Source: Blastocystis hominis
Taxonomy: Eukaryota > Sar > Bigyra > Opalinata > Blastocystidae
Reading direction: 5' to 3'
NCBI RefSeq assembly: GCF_000151665.1
Contig: NW_013171866.1
Location: forward strand, 496,001 to 560,000
DNA length: 64,000 nt
Numbering within the stretch: the first letter of the stretch is position 1; each line of letters starts with the position of its first letter. Positions 53,569-62,201 of the stretch are shown piece by piece. The position numbers were made by a program, and so were the translations under genes. The notes beneath the pieces are model-generated. The model worked only from the letters and a program-made list of their open reading frames with translations. It was not told where the DNA came from and made no database searches.

Positions 53569-54489
53569 ATGAGTAACCTACAACCATCATTTGAGCAAGA
53601 AAATGGATCAATCTTGATTCCAATGAAGACAATCCCACCAACAAATGTAGCAAAAGGAAATTGTTGGGAATCCAACTTTAGTGACGAGTTTCCGATTTCT
53701 TATGTCGATGACAAAGGTGATGAAGCCACAATAATAGTTGGTCCGCCTCATTTGGACTATAAGATCATTACCCATCTCAAAAACAGAAAAATGGATGGTG
53801 AATCGACACTCCTTTCTGACAAAAACGTATTAGTAGCGAATTTGACATTTGTCGATGGTATTGCAAATGGTCCCTGTACAATCTATGATGAATGGGGATC
53901 TTTGTACTTTGAAGGAAGATTTGTAAATGGATATCGTCAAGGAAGAGGAAAAGAATATGAAAAAAAGAAAGTAGTCTATGAAGGTCTGTATGAGAAAGGC
54001 AAGAAGCTTGTGAAGATGACTGAAATGGATGGCTATTGGAAGGAATATGACAATAGCAAGAATTTATTAAGTGTATACAAGAAAGATGATGAAGGTAATA
54101 ATATGGGTGTATGCTTCTTTTACGAGAATGGTGAAATCAGTAAACTAAGTGAATGGCACGAAGGTAAAGAATCTCTTTACAATGGATATTTCAAGCTGTT
54201 TGATGAAACAAACAGAAAATGGATCGAGGGCGAATATAGAGACGGAGTACGTAACGGTGAGAGCAGAGAATATGATGAAAATGGAGGAATGTTGTTTGAA
54301 GGGTACTATGAGAATGGCAAGCAATTGAATATGGTTCGATTAGATGAGATGGATAGTAGTAGGGAAAAGGCGATAGATGCGCGAAAATCCATTTTCTACC
54401 AAATAACCGCGGTGAACTTTTTTCGACCATTTTCGGCCATTTTCGGCCATTTTCGGCCATTGTCTACCTGCTCACCTCGATGTCCATAA
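53569..54489 (+). pseudogene. MORN-repeat gene cut off by the Polinton-like element
   Basis: Starts at ATG 53569 (MSNLQPSFEQENGSILIPMK) and aligns in order with the N-terminus of the 44635–50732 protein: NCWESNFSDEFPISYVDDKG versus the related CWDYNVSEQFPITSISEEG, then VANLTFVDGIANGPCTIYDE, YFEGRFVNGYRQGRGKEYEK and several further MORN units. Homology stops at about residue 263 (LDEMDSS, ~54357). The frame then runs into element sequence (ITAVNFFRPFSAIFGHF) and ends at 54489. The transmembrane, LRR and stalk parts are missing. A truncated but expressed MORN-only protein is possible; insertion of the element is the simpler reading. Confidence 0.65.
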
Positions 54490-54591
54490 CAAGAAACGCG
54501 CGGAAACCCATGACTGCCATTTCTGCCATTTTCTGCCATTGCCTGCCTGGCCACCTCGATGTCCATAACAAGAAACGCGCGGAAACCCATG
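54421..54591. repeat. Subterminal repeats of the element
   Basis: Four tandem copies of TTTCGGCCAT (first one TTTCGACCAT) at 54421–54460. A ~40-bp direct repeat starts CACCTCGATGTCCATAAC, at 54473–54512 and 54552–54591, spaced by 79 bp. GCCAT motifs recur between them. This is likely the terminal region of the element. Confidence 0.75.
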
Positions 54592-54683
54592 GCTGCCAAT
54601 TTCGGCCAATTCCTGCAATGTTAACCTGACTTCCATTGTAGGCCATGGTATCCATGGGTGTCCAAAGTGAAAGATTGCTTCCT

Positions 54684-57600
54684 TTACTTCAGTTTATAAT
54701 GCCCGAATGCCAGTGTGTGCACATTGTCGTCCAAGATCCAACGTTTGTTGTCTGTGCAAGTCATAAGTGTCTTGGTCTGCTCCTTCGTGCTGATGTTGAA
54801 GGCCTGGTTGTTGATACGCTTGAAACTGCCTTCGATCACTGCATCTTCCTTCTTCTCTGCCTCGAGGACGCGCTTGTACAGTTCGATGTTCTTCACACTC
54901 ATCCTCTCTCCATCGATCACGACGTTGCGAGGAACTCCCTTCGCTGCGTTATGCACTACATGCTTCTCGTCAATCAAACAGTACATCTTTGGTCTAAGTC
55001 CCACGAATTCAGTGATGCGATGCCCGTTATGCTCATCCTTGAATATGGGTCCCGGCAACTTCTTGTTGAAATTGAGGAATGATTCCAATGAAGGGAACTT
55101 TCTCTTGTCCACTTCATGCTCGTAGTAGTTCACGAGTTGTCCGTAGAAGTAGCTCGTATTATCCAATTCCGAGAAGTCGAATGATTTGTACATGTCACAC
55201 ATCTTGTGAACGATGTTAGCGCGATCGTGCAGTTGCACGATGAGCGAATCCGTGTCCTGTCCCAACAACTCCACGGTGTCGAATGTGTTCTTGAGCACGT
55301 TGTAGTAGAAATCGTAGATGATGTGTTTGGACATGTCGAGAATGGCGAACCCGATGAAGAACGGCTTCTCCACCCTGCGCACCGGTGTGTTCAGCTTGAT
55401 ACCGATCAGATTCTCGGAATACATGGTGGTTCCTGCGATCATATCATATCCGTGCTTCTGAATGATAGCCTCACGTTCATTCCACGTGCTAGCGAACTTC
55501 ACCTTCATTCGTTTCAGTCCAGTCTCCACGAATTTGCCATAGGTCGAGTTTGCCAACAGCTTGTACAGGTTCTTCTCCACAGTGGTCTTGGACTTGGCTC
55601 GTTTCTCACTCAGCATATTGACGTATTCGAAGATGAAGGGTGCTTGTTTGAAACGGATGATGCGGTGGATGTGCGTGACGTGATAACCCTGTTGAAGACC
55701 CAATTGCAACAGAGAGTAGTGTACGAGATATTTGCGTCGAGGTACAAGATCACAAATGAGTTTCGGTGTATTCACCTCTTTGACCTTGTCCACAATATCG
55801 TTCTTCGCTGCGTACTTCTTGATTCCATCGGAGTACATGCCCGCCTTCTGTACGGGGAAGAATGGCAAGTCATTGAATTTATCATGGAGTTCCACTGGTG
55901 CCTCGATGTCGCACTCGATGAAGAACCCATACTTGCCGAACGTATTGAGTGATTGCACCCATTCATTCGGATCACGGTTGATCCTTTCCATTACTTCTCG
56001 TCGCTCAGGTACACCCACCAACTCGTAAGGCATCATTCGATGCATGGCTCCACCATACAGGTTGTTGGCGTCCAGGTAGTAGATGCCTTGGGACGACGTT
56101 GCTTGCTCCTTGTTGTCAATGGGGGCAACTTCGTTGCCCGGGGAAGCAACGCTTCCCCCAATGTCAACCTTGGCATGCCTTTTCACGATCTGTGTGATGC
56201 CTCCTCGAAGGTTTTTGAGTAGACGCATGAAGTCATCGATCTCATTTGTCTCCATCAATCGAATTCCCTTGCTCTCATAGAATTCACTCATGCGATTCAA
56301 GAACACTTTCACGAGTTGTTTCTCCTCAAGTCCCTCATTCGCGTTGATGCGCATGATGTACTGAGCCCATTTCCTTGCGAGGGTCATGAGGCTACTCTCG
56401 CTATGATCGCCCTCCATTGTGACCTTTAAGAAGAGCGAATAGGCCATTTGTGGTGCTGTGATGTAGTGCATCGGATCAACACCGAATGCCTTCAGTGTGG
56501 TAACTCGGAAGTGCTCGAATGCATCAGCCATGAGAGTTACATCGAGTACATTGTACAACTCGTAGTACTCACCCCATGTCTTGATATCGAAGATCTTCCA
56601 CAGTTTCACCATGTGATCATATTCGCCTTGGGGCATCATTTCTCCCTTCATATCATCAATGCATTGTTCACGAGAAGGAATGGTGGTATTGTTCAATGTG
56701 TCGTACGATTTGATGAGACTGTAAAACATGGGTTCCTTCCGTGTCAACAGATCGATGTACTCGTCATTCCATTGCTTACCTCGTGATTCACAGTACTTGC
56801 GTAGTTGTTGTTTGGTGTGCACGTACAAATCGAGGTTCCCTCCGAGTGTCTGTGCGACGATGGATCTGAGAGGACTGCTGATGAGCTTCAACGAGTCCTT
56901 GAATTGTATGCCATTGTATTCGATCTGCATCTCCTTGTCCTCAGTGGTTGGAATGACTTCCAAGGAGTCACTAGAGGTTGAATGAGCTGCGATGAGTTTC
57001 ATGATGAATGTGAAGTCGTAGTGCGATCCATTGTGGAAGTATACGGGTAAACGATAGTTCTTCTTGTTGAAGGAGAGTTGGAGATTGCATTTGGTACAAC
57101 AGGTGCAGATGTACTGCCCTGCTTCGAAGTGACGTACCTCTCCCTTCCCTGTGGTGTATTCACCTGTCACATGTGCATGATGTCGTACTTTGTCGTTATC
57201 CAGTTTCTTGTGACAGAAGGGACACACGGTTGTTGCACGAAAGTCCCTCTCGATACTCGGAGAGTTCTCGAGTGGTAATTCATCGAAGAGATACTCTTTC
57301 ACTCTCCCTTGCAATTGTGTGAGATAGTCCATGAAAGGGCGAAGATCCTCTTCGCTCTCATGTGGTGCATGGAAGACTCGCAGTTGGCTGTCAACGGCTG
57401 GAATGCGTGACACGGCCAAACAGGACAACATGATTGGCTTGTGTTTGTTCTTGTCATCAATGGCTGACTCGAAGTCAGCGTACACGACGACCGGTGCTGG
57501 CATTTCGTATCGCTGGTTTGTGAATCGCAACCGAGTCTCCTCGTTCGCCAAATCGTACTGATCACTCTCATCGACAAGTTCACGATGTGTTTGTACTTCG

Positions 57601-59150
57601 TGATCATGAACGGCTTTGCGAGATCCGAAGAAGTCGTTACAGAATCTGCATTTCACATTTCTTGAGAGATGTCTATTCTTTGCATCGTTCTGTCGTGTCA
57701 TACGATGCTTGAAATCATTCACATCCTTGATGTACAAGAAGTGTTTGGGCGTTCCCTCAGGTAGATTCAGATCGTTCAAGATGCAGAGGGAGAGAGGAAG
57801 CTTCGTTCCCTTACCTTTGTACACGACATCGCATGTGAATAAATCGAATTGTTCCTTCGTCTTATCGGTGTATCCAGGCAAGAGTGTGACCTCGAATACA
57901 TTGAGCGATACTTTCAACAATGCCTCCAATGCGGCGAATTTCTCTTCACTCGCATCGAAGGGTGTATTGTCACGAATGCCCATCGTCTCCTCTACTTCGT
58001 GAATGGTCACTCCGAATACCTTGTACTTGTCGGGTTGTTTCCACCACTTGTTGTACACGGTTGCATCGCCAATCTTGCGATTCGCGACGATCTTATGCCC
58101 GCCTTCACTGGCCAGAATGAGGCACCGTTGTAGGCATCGGTTGTCATCGAAATCCGGGTTGAGCGCTGTGCGTCCGATGACGAACGGTGTGTGCTGCTTG
58201 TACCCCACGAATGAGCGTAGTGGGAACATCTCGATATGGAAGCCGATCCACCCATGGTACCCGAACCCACTTCCCTCTGTCTCCTGTTCCTCTACACCGT
58301 TTCGGTACCATTTCAGGTACTCCTCGATCCATTCATCGATGCGATCTCGTCGAACGATGCGGAGGTGTCCCAATCGATCATCGGTGAGGTTGAGGATCTT
58401 GGGATCTCCGTCATGTGTCAACATGAGGTTGTATGCCATGATGGTGATGAAACATTGATTGTATTCACGCATACCATTGAGGATGTACTTCTTCAAGACT
58501 TCATTGAATTCATTTGTCTCATCGAATATGAGATTGATCGGTTCCACTTCCTCATCGCTCTTCTCACCCGGTAGTCGAACCCACAACCTGTTGTCAAAAT
58601 CGTTGTTGAGGCGAAAGTCCTTCTTGGTTCGTTTCTCTTTCACCCACTCCTTGTACATGTCTCCTTGTACGGTGTGATAGTACGTGAGTGCATACCCGAG
58701 AGTTGAATCGATCACATCACTCAATCGTCCCTGTGATACCTTGCGATCGAATCGTTCGTATGCCTTATTACGTCTCATTTCACGTCTCTTCTCCACGGTG
58801 TTCAGGTAAGCGGGTAAGTGACGTTGTCGCTTCTCACCGAACTTGTGCCCATCCCACTCGTACTGGTTGTAGAGGTCATTCCATGCCTCGCTTCCTACGT
58901 ACACGTGCTTTCCCTCGATGGCAGGGTTTGCTACTCGCTTACGACGTGTTGCCTGTGCTTTCGGTGTTGCTAGTTTCTTCCCGAATATCTTGTTCGACAC
59001 ATAGGCTCTCGTGTCAGGCATGGTCTGATCGGTGAACGTATCGCCGATCATGTAGTACTTGGCGGCCAATCGTTTCCAGGTCGACTTACCAATCTTGATT
59101 TGTTTTCCAGTCTCAGGGTTGATAGTATATTCGTCGCGATGTGAACTCAT
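54684..59150 (-). CDS. Protein-primed family-B DNA polymerase (Polinton/virophage type)
   Basis: The replicative polymerase of the element, 1,488 aa, uninterrupted. The N-terminus has an NP-TGR-I-like motif (INPETGKQIKIGKSTWKRL) and a second degenerate copy. A C2H2-like finger (CRFCNDFFGSRKAVHDHEVQ) precedes the 3'-5' exonuclease motifs ADFES (ExoI), NGSHYDFTFIM (ExoII) and YNVLDVTLMADAF (ExoIII). Between ExoI and ExoII lies an HNH/endonuclease-VII-like zinc site (CPFCHKKL ... HHAHVTGEYT ... CTCCTKCN) typical of Polinton polymerases. Polymerase motifs are DANNLYGGAMHRMMPY (A), KLLANSTYGKFVE (B) and GQDTDSLIVQL (C). All catalytic acids are present, so it may be active. A double palindrome at 56123–56158 is embedded in frame (GGSVASPGNEVAP). 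TATATAAATG places a TATA-like run right at the start codon. Confidence 0.92.
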   Translation of the reverse strand: MSSHRDEYTINPETGKQIKIGKSTWKRLAAKYYMIGDTFTDQTMPDTRAYVSNKIFGKKLATPKAQATRRKRVANPAIEGKHVYVGSEAWNDLYNQYEWDGHKFGEKRQRHLPAYLNTVEKRREMRRNKAYERFDRKVSQGRLSDVIDSTLGYALTYYHTVQGDMYKEWVKEKRTKKDFRLNNDFDNRLWVRLPGEKSDEEVEPINLIFDETNEFNEVLKKYILNGMREYNQCFITIMAYNLMLTHDGDPKILNLTDDRLGHLRIVRRDRIDEWIEEYLKWYRNGVEEQETEGSGFGYHGWIGFHIEMFPLRSFVGYKQHTPFVIGRTALNPDFDDNRCLQRCLILASEGGHKIVANRKIGDATVYNKWWKQPDKYKVFGVTIHEVEETMGIRDNTPFDASEEKFAALEALLKVSLNVFEVTLLPGYTDKTKEQFDLFTCDVVYKGKGTKLPLSLCILNDLNLPEGTPKHFLYIKDVNDFKHRMTRQNDAKNRHLSRNVKCRFCNDFFGSRKAVHDHEVQTHRELVDESDQYDLANEETRLRFTNQRYEMPAPVVVYADFESAIDDKNKHKPIMLSCLAVSRIPAVDSQLRVFHAPHESEEDLRPFMDYLTQLQGRVKEYLFDELPLENSPSIERDFRATTVCPFCHKKLDNDKVRHHAHVTGEYTTGKGEVRHFEAGQYICTCCTKCNLQLSFNKKNYRLPVYFHNGSHYDFTFIMKLIAAHSTSSDSLEVIPTTEDKEMQIEYNGIQFKDSLKLISSPLRSIVAQTLGGNLDLYVHTKQQLRKYCESRGKQWNDEYIDLLTRKEPMFYSLIKSYDTLNNTTIPSREQCIDDMKGEMMPQGEYDHMVKLWKIFDIKTWGEYYELYNVLDVTLMADAFEHFRVTTLKAFGVDPMHYITAPQMAYSLFLKVTMEGDHSESSLMTLARKWAQYIMRINANEGLEEKQLVKVFLNRMSEFYESKGIRLMETNEIDDFMRLLKNLRGGITQIVKRHAKVDIGGSVASPGNEVAPIDNKEQATSSQGIYYLDANNLYGGAMHRMMPYELVGVPERREVMERINRDPNEWVQSLNTFGKYGFFIECDIEAPVELHDKFNDLPFFPVQKAGMYSDGIKKYAAKNDIVDKVKEVNTPKLICDLVPRRKYLVHYSLLQLGLQQGYHVTHIHRIIRFKQAPFIFEYVNMLSEKRAKSKTTVEKNLYKLLANSTYGKFVETGLKRMKVKFASTWNEREAIIQKHGYDMIAGTTMYSENLIGIKLNTPVRRVEKPFFIGFAILDMSKHIIYDFYYNVLKNTFDTVELLGQDTDSLIVQLHDRANIVHKMCDMYKSFDFSELDNTSYFYGQLVNYYEHEVDKRKFPSLESFLNFNKKLPGPIFKDEHNGHRITEFVGLRPKMYCLIDEKHVVHNAAKGVPRNVVIDGERMSVKNIELYKRVLEAEKKEDAVIEGSFKRINNQAFNISTKEQTKTLMTCTDNKRWILDDNVHTLAFGHYKLK
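56123..56158. repeat. Palindrome pair inside PolB
   Basis: GGGCAAC-TTC-GTTGCCC (56123–56139) abuts GGGGAAGC-AAC-GCTTCCCC (56140–56158). Both have 3-nt loops. The pair is read through in frame by the polymerase gene. Confidence 0.85.
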
Positions 59151-59248
59151 TTATATAAGGGTCACAAAATCTTTAAGTGGTGATACACGTGTGACCAAAG
59201 TGAAATAGTTAGGAGCTTGGCTTCCTCCTTGAGCTACCGAAGGCATCC

Positions 59249-59677
59249 CTAGAATGGGAAAATGGCATGACCATCCGCATCGTACTCGAATTCATCGATG
59301 TCGTAGAACTCGGATTCCGATGAATCAGAATCACTAGAATTGGGGTCAGCGAATGCAATGCTAATGTCTGGATCATTATCGTATGCCTCAGCTTCTTCTT
59401 TGGTCATTTTCACCCATTGTCCTTTTACGCGTCTGTAGTTGTCATGGAGTAACTCGTAGTATGCTGTGCCACCAATAATCATGGAGCGATTGCTGGGAGA
59501 AAGTATTCTCGACTTGGGAACGTACTTCGTCGTATCCGGTGGTAATGGTTTGTCGTACAAGCGATTCAATTTCTCGTCGTACTTGTATCCACGCTTGAGA
59601 AGGTTCCAGAAGCGAACTCCGTTGATTTGGATTTCTCGGCCAGTATTGGGATTCAAAGTGTGAGTAGGTCTATTCAT
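59249..59677 (-). CDS. Small acidic protein with viral NP-TGR-I motif
   Basis: 142 aa. The N-terminal segment (TLNPNTGREIQINGVRFWNL) is the same motif as at the polymerase N-terminus. It recalls the 'NPxTGRxI' element common in large DNA virus and virophage proteins (2-cysteine-adaptor-like), although the flanking cysteines are absent. The C-terminal third is very acidic (SSDSDSSESEFYDIDEFEYD). Function unknown; possibly a DNA- or capsid-associated accessory protein. It is divergent from the plus-strand gene at 59738, sharing the AT-rich promoter at 59678–59737. Confidence 0.65.
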   Translation of the reverse strand: MNRPTHTLNPNTGREIQINGVRFWNLLKRGYKYDEKLNRLYDKPLPPDTTKYVPKSRILSPSNRSMIIGGTAYYELLHDNYRRVKGQWVKMTKEEAEAYDNDPDISIAFADPNSSDSDSSESEFYDIDEFEYDADGHAIFPF

Positions 59678-59737
59678 TTATATATTTATATATTTATATA
59701 TTTATATTTTCTCTTTTAACCCTAGATGCTTCCCTAA
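59678..59737. promoter_or_regulatory. Bidirectional AT-rich promoter region
   Basis: Repeats of TATATATTTA between two divergent element genes. TATATAAATG abuts the minus-strand start, the same arrangement as at the PolB start (59150). Confidence 0.45.
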
Positions 59738-60250
59738 ATGAAGTACAAGAAAACAGAAAACAACACATGGTCTTCCCTGGTACGCACTTGTGAAGACGAG
59801 AATATCGAACTCGCCGACATTATCATTCACACCAAGTATCCGATCAATTCCGAGCGTCTATTCGGCTTCAGTGTTTGCACTCCGCAAGCAAATGTGAACT
59901 GTGGTTTAATATTGCACGACTATGATTGCATGGAGATGACGTTGGATGAAACTCGTCCACCTTTGTTTACCGAGGATGAATGGGAGTATCTATTGCCTCA
60001 ATTGAAATCCAACGGTCTGCTCGGTGTGCCTCTGAACGTGTTTTGGAGGGGCAACTCACTGCCTCCTCACATTATCGGTGTAATGACTGAGAATCGTGCT
60101 GTTTACTTCTTCTCCAACTACTATGTACGCGTGGTCTTCAAGGTGGTGGATGATAAAGTGCCTCCCGAGTTGTCCGATCTGTTCATCGATGATGGTGCGT
60201 GTCTGAAGGGTGTGTACGTTCGTGCATATCAACGAAATCATCCAAAGTAA
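59738..60250 (+). CDS. Element protein of unknown function (170 aa)
   Basis: MKYKKTENNTWSSLVRTCED to YVRAYQRNHPK. No recognised domain. Mixed α/β composition, with a Cys/Asp-rich middle (NCGLILHDYDCMEMTLDETR) and a stretch of hydrophobic strands (RAVYFFSNYYVRVVFKVVDD). No signal peptide or membrane segment. It ends 7 bp before the next plus-strand gene, so the two may be co-transcribed. Confidence 0.65.
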   Translation: MKYKKTENNTWSSLVRTCEDENIELADIIIHTKYPINSERLFGFSVCTPQANVNCGLILHDYDCMEMTLDETRPPLFTEDEWEYLLPQLKSNGLLGVPLNVFWRGNSLPPHIIGVMTENRAVYFFSNYYVRVVFKVVDDKVPPELSDLFIDDGACLKGVYVRAYQRNHPK

Positions 60251-60257
60251 AAAGTAA

Positions 60258-60977
60258 ATGTCGTACATTTTCAGTAGCAATGGAAACAACTACACGTTCA
60301 AGAAGCTCGACAACATGCTCATCAACATGCCAGAGAAGGACGGTCATCATGTGCTAATTCGAGAGACAGTGGATGGTGTTCCTCAGTACTCGTGGGGTAG
60401 TACTCCTTCCTACATCGTGAAAGCGAATGAAGCATTTGTCTTCGAATACACACCAGAAACTACCGAATCATTCAATAGCGAATGGGGTGGTGATGGTATG
60501 CCGCCTATGCCGTCCGGATCGTACCTGATAACCACGACTGTCATAACGTACCTTCCTGACGACATGTTCAACGATTGCACGTCAATCGAATCGGTGGTTG
60601 AAAAGGGTTATCGAGTGCTAGTCACGTTTGACAATACGCCTATCCTAGACAGACCGTACATCGATACATTGAATAGTCTTGTGTCTCATACTGGTTATGC
60701 TGTTGTGAATATTGGGGGCAACTCTCCTGTCCTTCGTACGTATTCGAATCTTCCTCTCATGCTTCTAGGTGGTGTGAAGAGCATCACGATCGTTTTCGAA
60801 CATCTTGGGGACGTAGGGAGCAACGAAGTTGCTCCCGGGACGACGAAGTCGTCCCATGCTTCTTCTGCTTCTTCTGTGGCGGAACTTCGTGGGAAGCCGA
60901 AGGCTTCCCGGGGCGACTTTGTCGCCCCACTTCGTTCCGCCGGGACGACTTTGTCGTCCCATTCTGACTCCTCGTAA
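60258..60977 (+). CDS. Element protein of unknown function (239 aa) with palindrome-derived tail
   Basis: MSYIFSSNGNNYTFKKLDNM onward; ~185 residues of ordinary sequence suggest a β-rich, virion-type protein (SGSYLITTTVITYLPDDMF, SLVSHTGYAVVNIGGNSPVL). The last ~55 residues (from VAPGTTKSSHASS) are encoded largely by the palindrome cluster at 60816–60960 and look unstructured. The 3' end overlaps the integrase 3' end by 194 bp on the opposite strand. No family recognised. Without the cluster, the original stop cannot be inferred. Confidence 0.6.
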   Translation: MSYIFSSNGNNYTFKKLDNMLINMPEKDGHHVLIRETVDGVPQYSWGSTPSYIVKANEAFVFEYTPETTESFNSEWGGDGMPPMPSGSYLITTTVITYLPDDMFNDCTSIESVVEKGYRVLVTFDNTPILDRPYIDTLNSLVSHTGYAVVNIGGNSPVLRTYSNLPLMLLGGVKSITIVFEHLGDVGSNEVAPGTTKSSHASSASSVAELRGKPKASRGDFVAPLRSAGTTLSSHSDSS

Positions 60978-61911
60978 TGGGTCGATGTGACCTTGCTACC
61001 TCTCTCAATGCATTGGGTTCCTTTCGACTCTTGGATCGCGTGACTGGTGGTGCTGGCTGTGGTTTGCATTTGCTAGCCAGGAGTTCCCAATGATAGCACT
61101 TCTGCTTGCTACCGCTTTCCATATTCTTCACTTCGTACATCAATGGCATGAATCGATCGTCAATGTCAACAACTTGATACAAGTCCTGAGACCATTTGCT
61201 CGTCAATGATCGCTTTTCCAGAACACGAGGTCTTCGTGTCACTCGAACATAATCACCCACATCGAATTGAGGCGTCGTGTCCTTCGCTGTCATGTTGGAT
61301 GGTTCTGTCTTCTCCGTGTACAAGATATCGTTGTTCCAAATGTCATTTGGTGTATATCCGGTGTCTCTGTTCTTCCTTGCATTGTGTCTACGAACCGCAC
61401 CATCGATCAAATCGAACCATACACCTTTCGATTGATTGAATGGAACCATGATGTCTTCCTTGATATCTCGAATTGCTCGTTCGGCTAGTACTGCCTTATT
61501 CGCTGAATCCATGTGATACATGGTGATGTCATACTTGTCCAAGATGTTGGTACGAAAGATGGCATTGGTGAACTCGGTGCCTCGATCAGAGCAAATATGC
61601 TTTGGTGGTCCGTATGTCTGAATGATGTCCTTCATCGCATGCGTGACTTCTGTGGCACTCTTGCTTTTCAGTCGCCGAGCCATCAGGTATTTCGAATATC
61701 CATCAATGCATACAAGGACATACTTGTATCCACGATTCTTGTGGAATCCTGTACTCTTCTGTCTGCCCAACACTTCCTGAATCCATTTGTCTTGTTTGGA
61801 AGAGAAATCGATGAGATCGATGAAGTATATGTTTCTCTTGAATGAACTGATGATCACTCGAGTTGCACCTTTTCGCTTGGCTGGTTTCCGTAGTTCCTTG
61901 ATCTCGTTCAT
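60784..61911 (-). CDS. Retroviral-type (rve) integrase
   Basis: The DDE integrase of the element, 375 aa. Catalytic core: FIDLIDFSS (first Asp), YVLVCIDGYSKYLMARRL, HICSDRGTEFTNAIF (second Asp), and KAVLAERAIRDIKE (Glu ~35 residues later). Further on, VRRHNARKNRDTGYTPNDIW is typical of Polinton/Ty3-like integrases. A C-terminal SH3/chromo-like strand region (FDVGDYVRVTRRPRVLEKRS ... KWSQDLYQVVDIDDRFMPLM) precedes a basic, low-complexity tail partly encoded by the palindrome cluster. A typical N-terminal HHCC zinc domain is not seen, so the protein is short or starts upstream. Its start ATG is 2 bp from the plus-strand ATG at 61914. Confidence 0.88.
   Translation of the reverse strand: MNEIKELRKPAKRKGATRVIISSFKRNIYFIDLIDFSSKQDKWIQEVLGRQKSTGFHKNRGYKYVLVCIDGYSKYLMARRLKSKSATEVTHAMKDIIQTYGPPKHICSDRGTEFTNAIFRTNILDKYDITMYHMDSANKAVLAERAIRDIKEDIMVPFNQSKGVWFDLIDGAVRRHNARKNRDTGYTPNDIWNNDILYTEKTEPSNMTAKDTTPQFDVGDYVRVTRRPRVLEKRSLTSKWSQDLYQVVDIDDRFMPLMYEVKNMESGSKQKCYHWELLASKCKPQPAPPVTRSKSRKEPNALREVARSHRPITRSQNGTTKSSRRNEVGRQSRPGKPSASHEVPPQKKQKKHGTTSSSREQLRCSLRPQDVRKRS
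60816..60960. repeat. Palindrome cluster with a nested insertion and 7-bp target duplication
   Basis: Perfect palindromes: 60816–60836 (GGGAGCAAC stem), 60837–60855 (GGGACGAC), 60891–60909 (GGGAAGCC), 60910–60928 (GGGGCGAC) and 60942–60960 (GGGACGAC). The middle pair (60891–60928, 38 bp) is flanked by direct repeats ACTTCGT at 60884–60890 and 60929–60935. Removing the pair and one repeat restores a perfect 19-bp palindrome GGCGGAAC-TTC-GTTCCGCC. Confidence 0.92.
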
Positions 61912-61913
61912 AA

Positions 61914-62153
61914 ATGAACCGCTTTATTCAATGGCTGAAAAGTGCATGGAAATGGATGAGTGGAAGGAAGAACCACAAACTGGTGGTTGTGATGGGACAG
62001 CGAAGCTGTCCCGGGGAGAGCGAAGCTCTCCCCATTGATTCGAAATGCAAGGACAGATGTCACTGCTTGTGCGTGTACAACGAGAAGAACGAGAGTAGTG
62101 ATGATAGTGGGAGTGATATATCGATCAGTCCGACAGAGATTAAAGTGAAATGA
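61914..62153 (+). CDS. Small element protein (79 aa), doubtful
   Basis: MNRFIQWLKSAWKWMSGRKN is an amphipathic, Trp-rich N-terminus; the tail is Cys-then-Ser/Asp-rich (CKDRCHCLCVYNEKNESSDD). A palindrome pair (61994–62033) is read in frame as RSCPGESEALP. It starts only 2 bp from the divergent integrase start, leaving no ordinary promoter, so it may be spurious or translated from a longer transcript. The N-terminus recalls short membrane-active viral peptides, which is only an impression. Confidence 0.4.
   Translation: MNRFIQWLKSAWKWMSGRKNHKLVVVMGQRSCPGESEALPIDSKCKDRCHCLCVYNEKNESSDDSGSDISISPTEIKVK
61994..62033. repeat. Palindrome pair
   Basis: GGGACAGC-GAA-GCTGTCCC (61994–62012) abuts a 21-bp palindrome with stem GGGGAGAGC and loop GAA (62013–62033). 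Confidence 0.88.
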
Positions 62154-62201
62154 GGGATGCCTAAATAGATTTAAATAATGTAAACATAAATAGAAATACA
62201 A

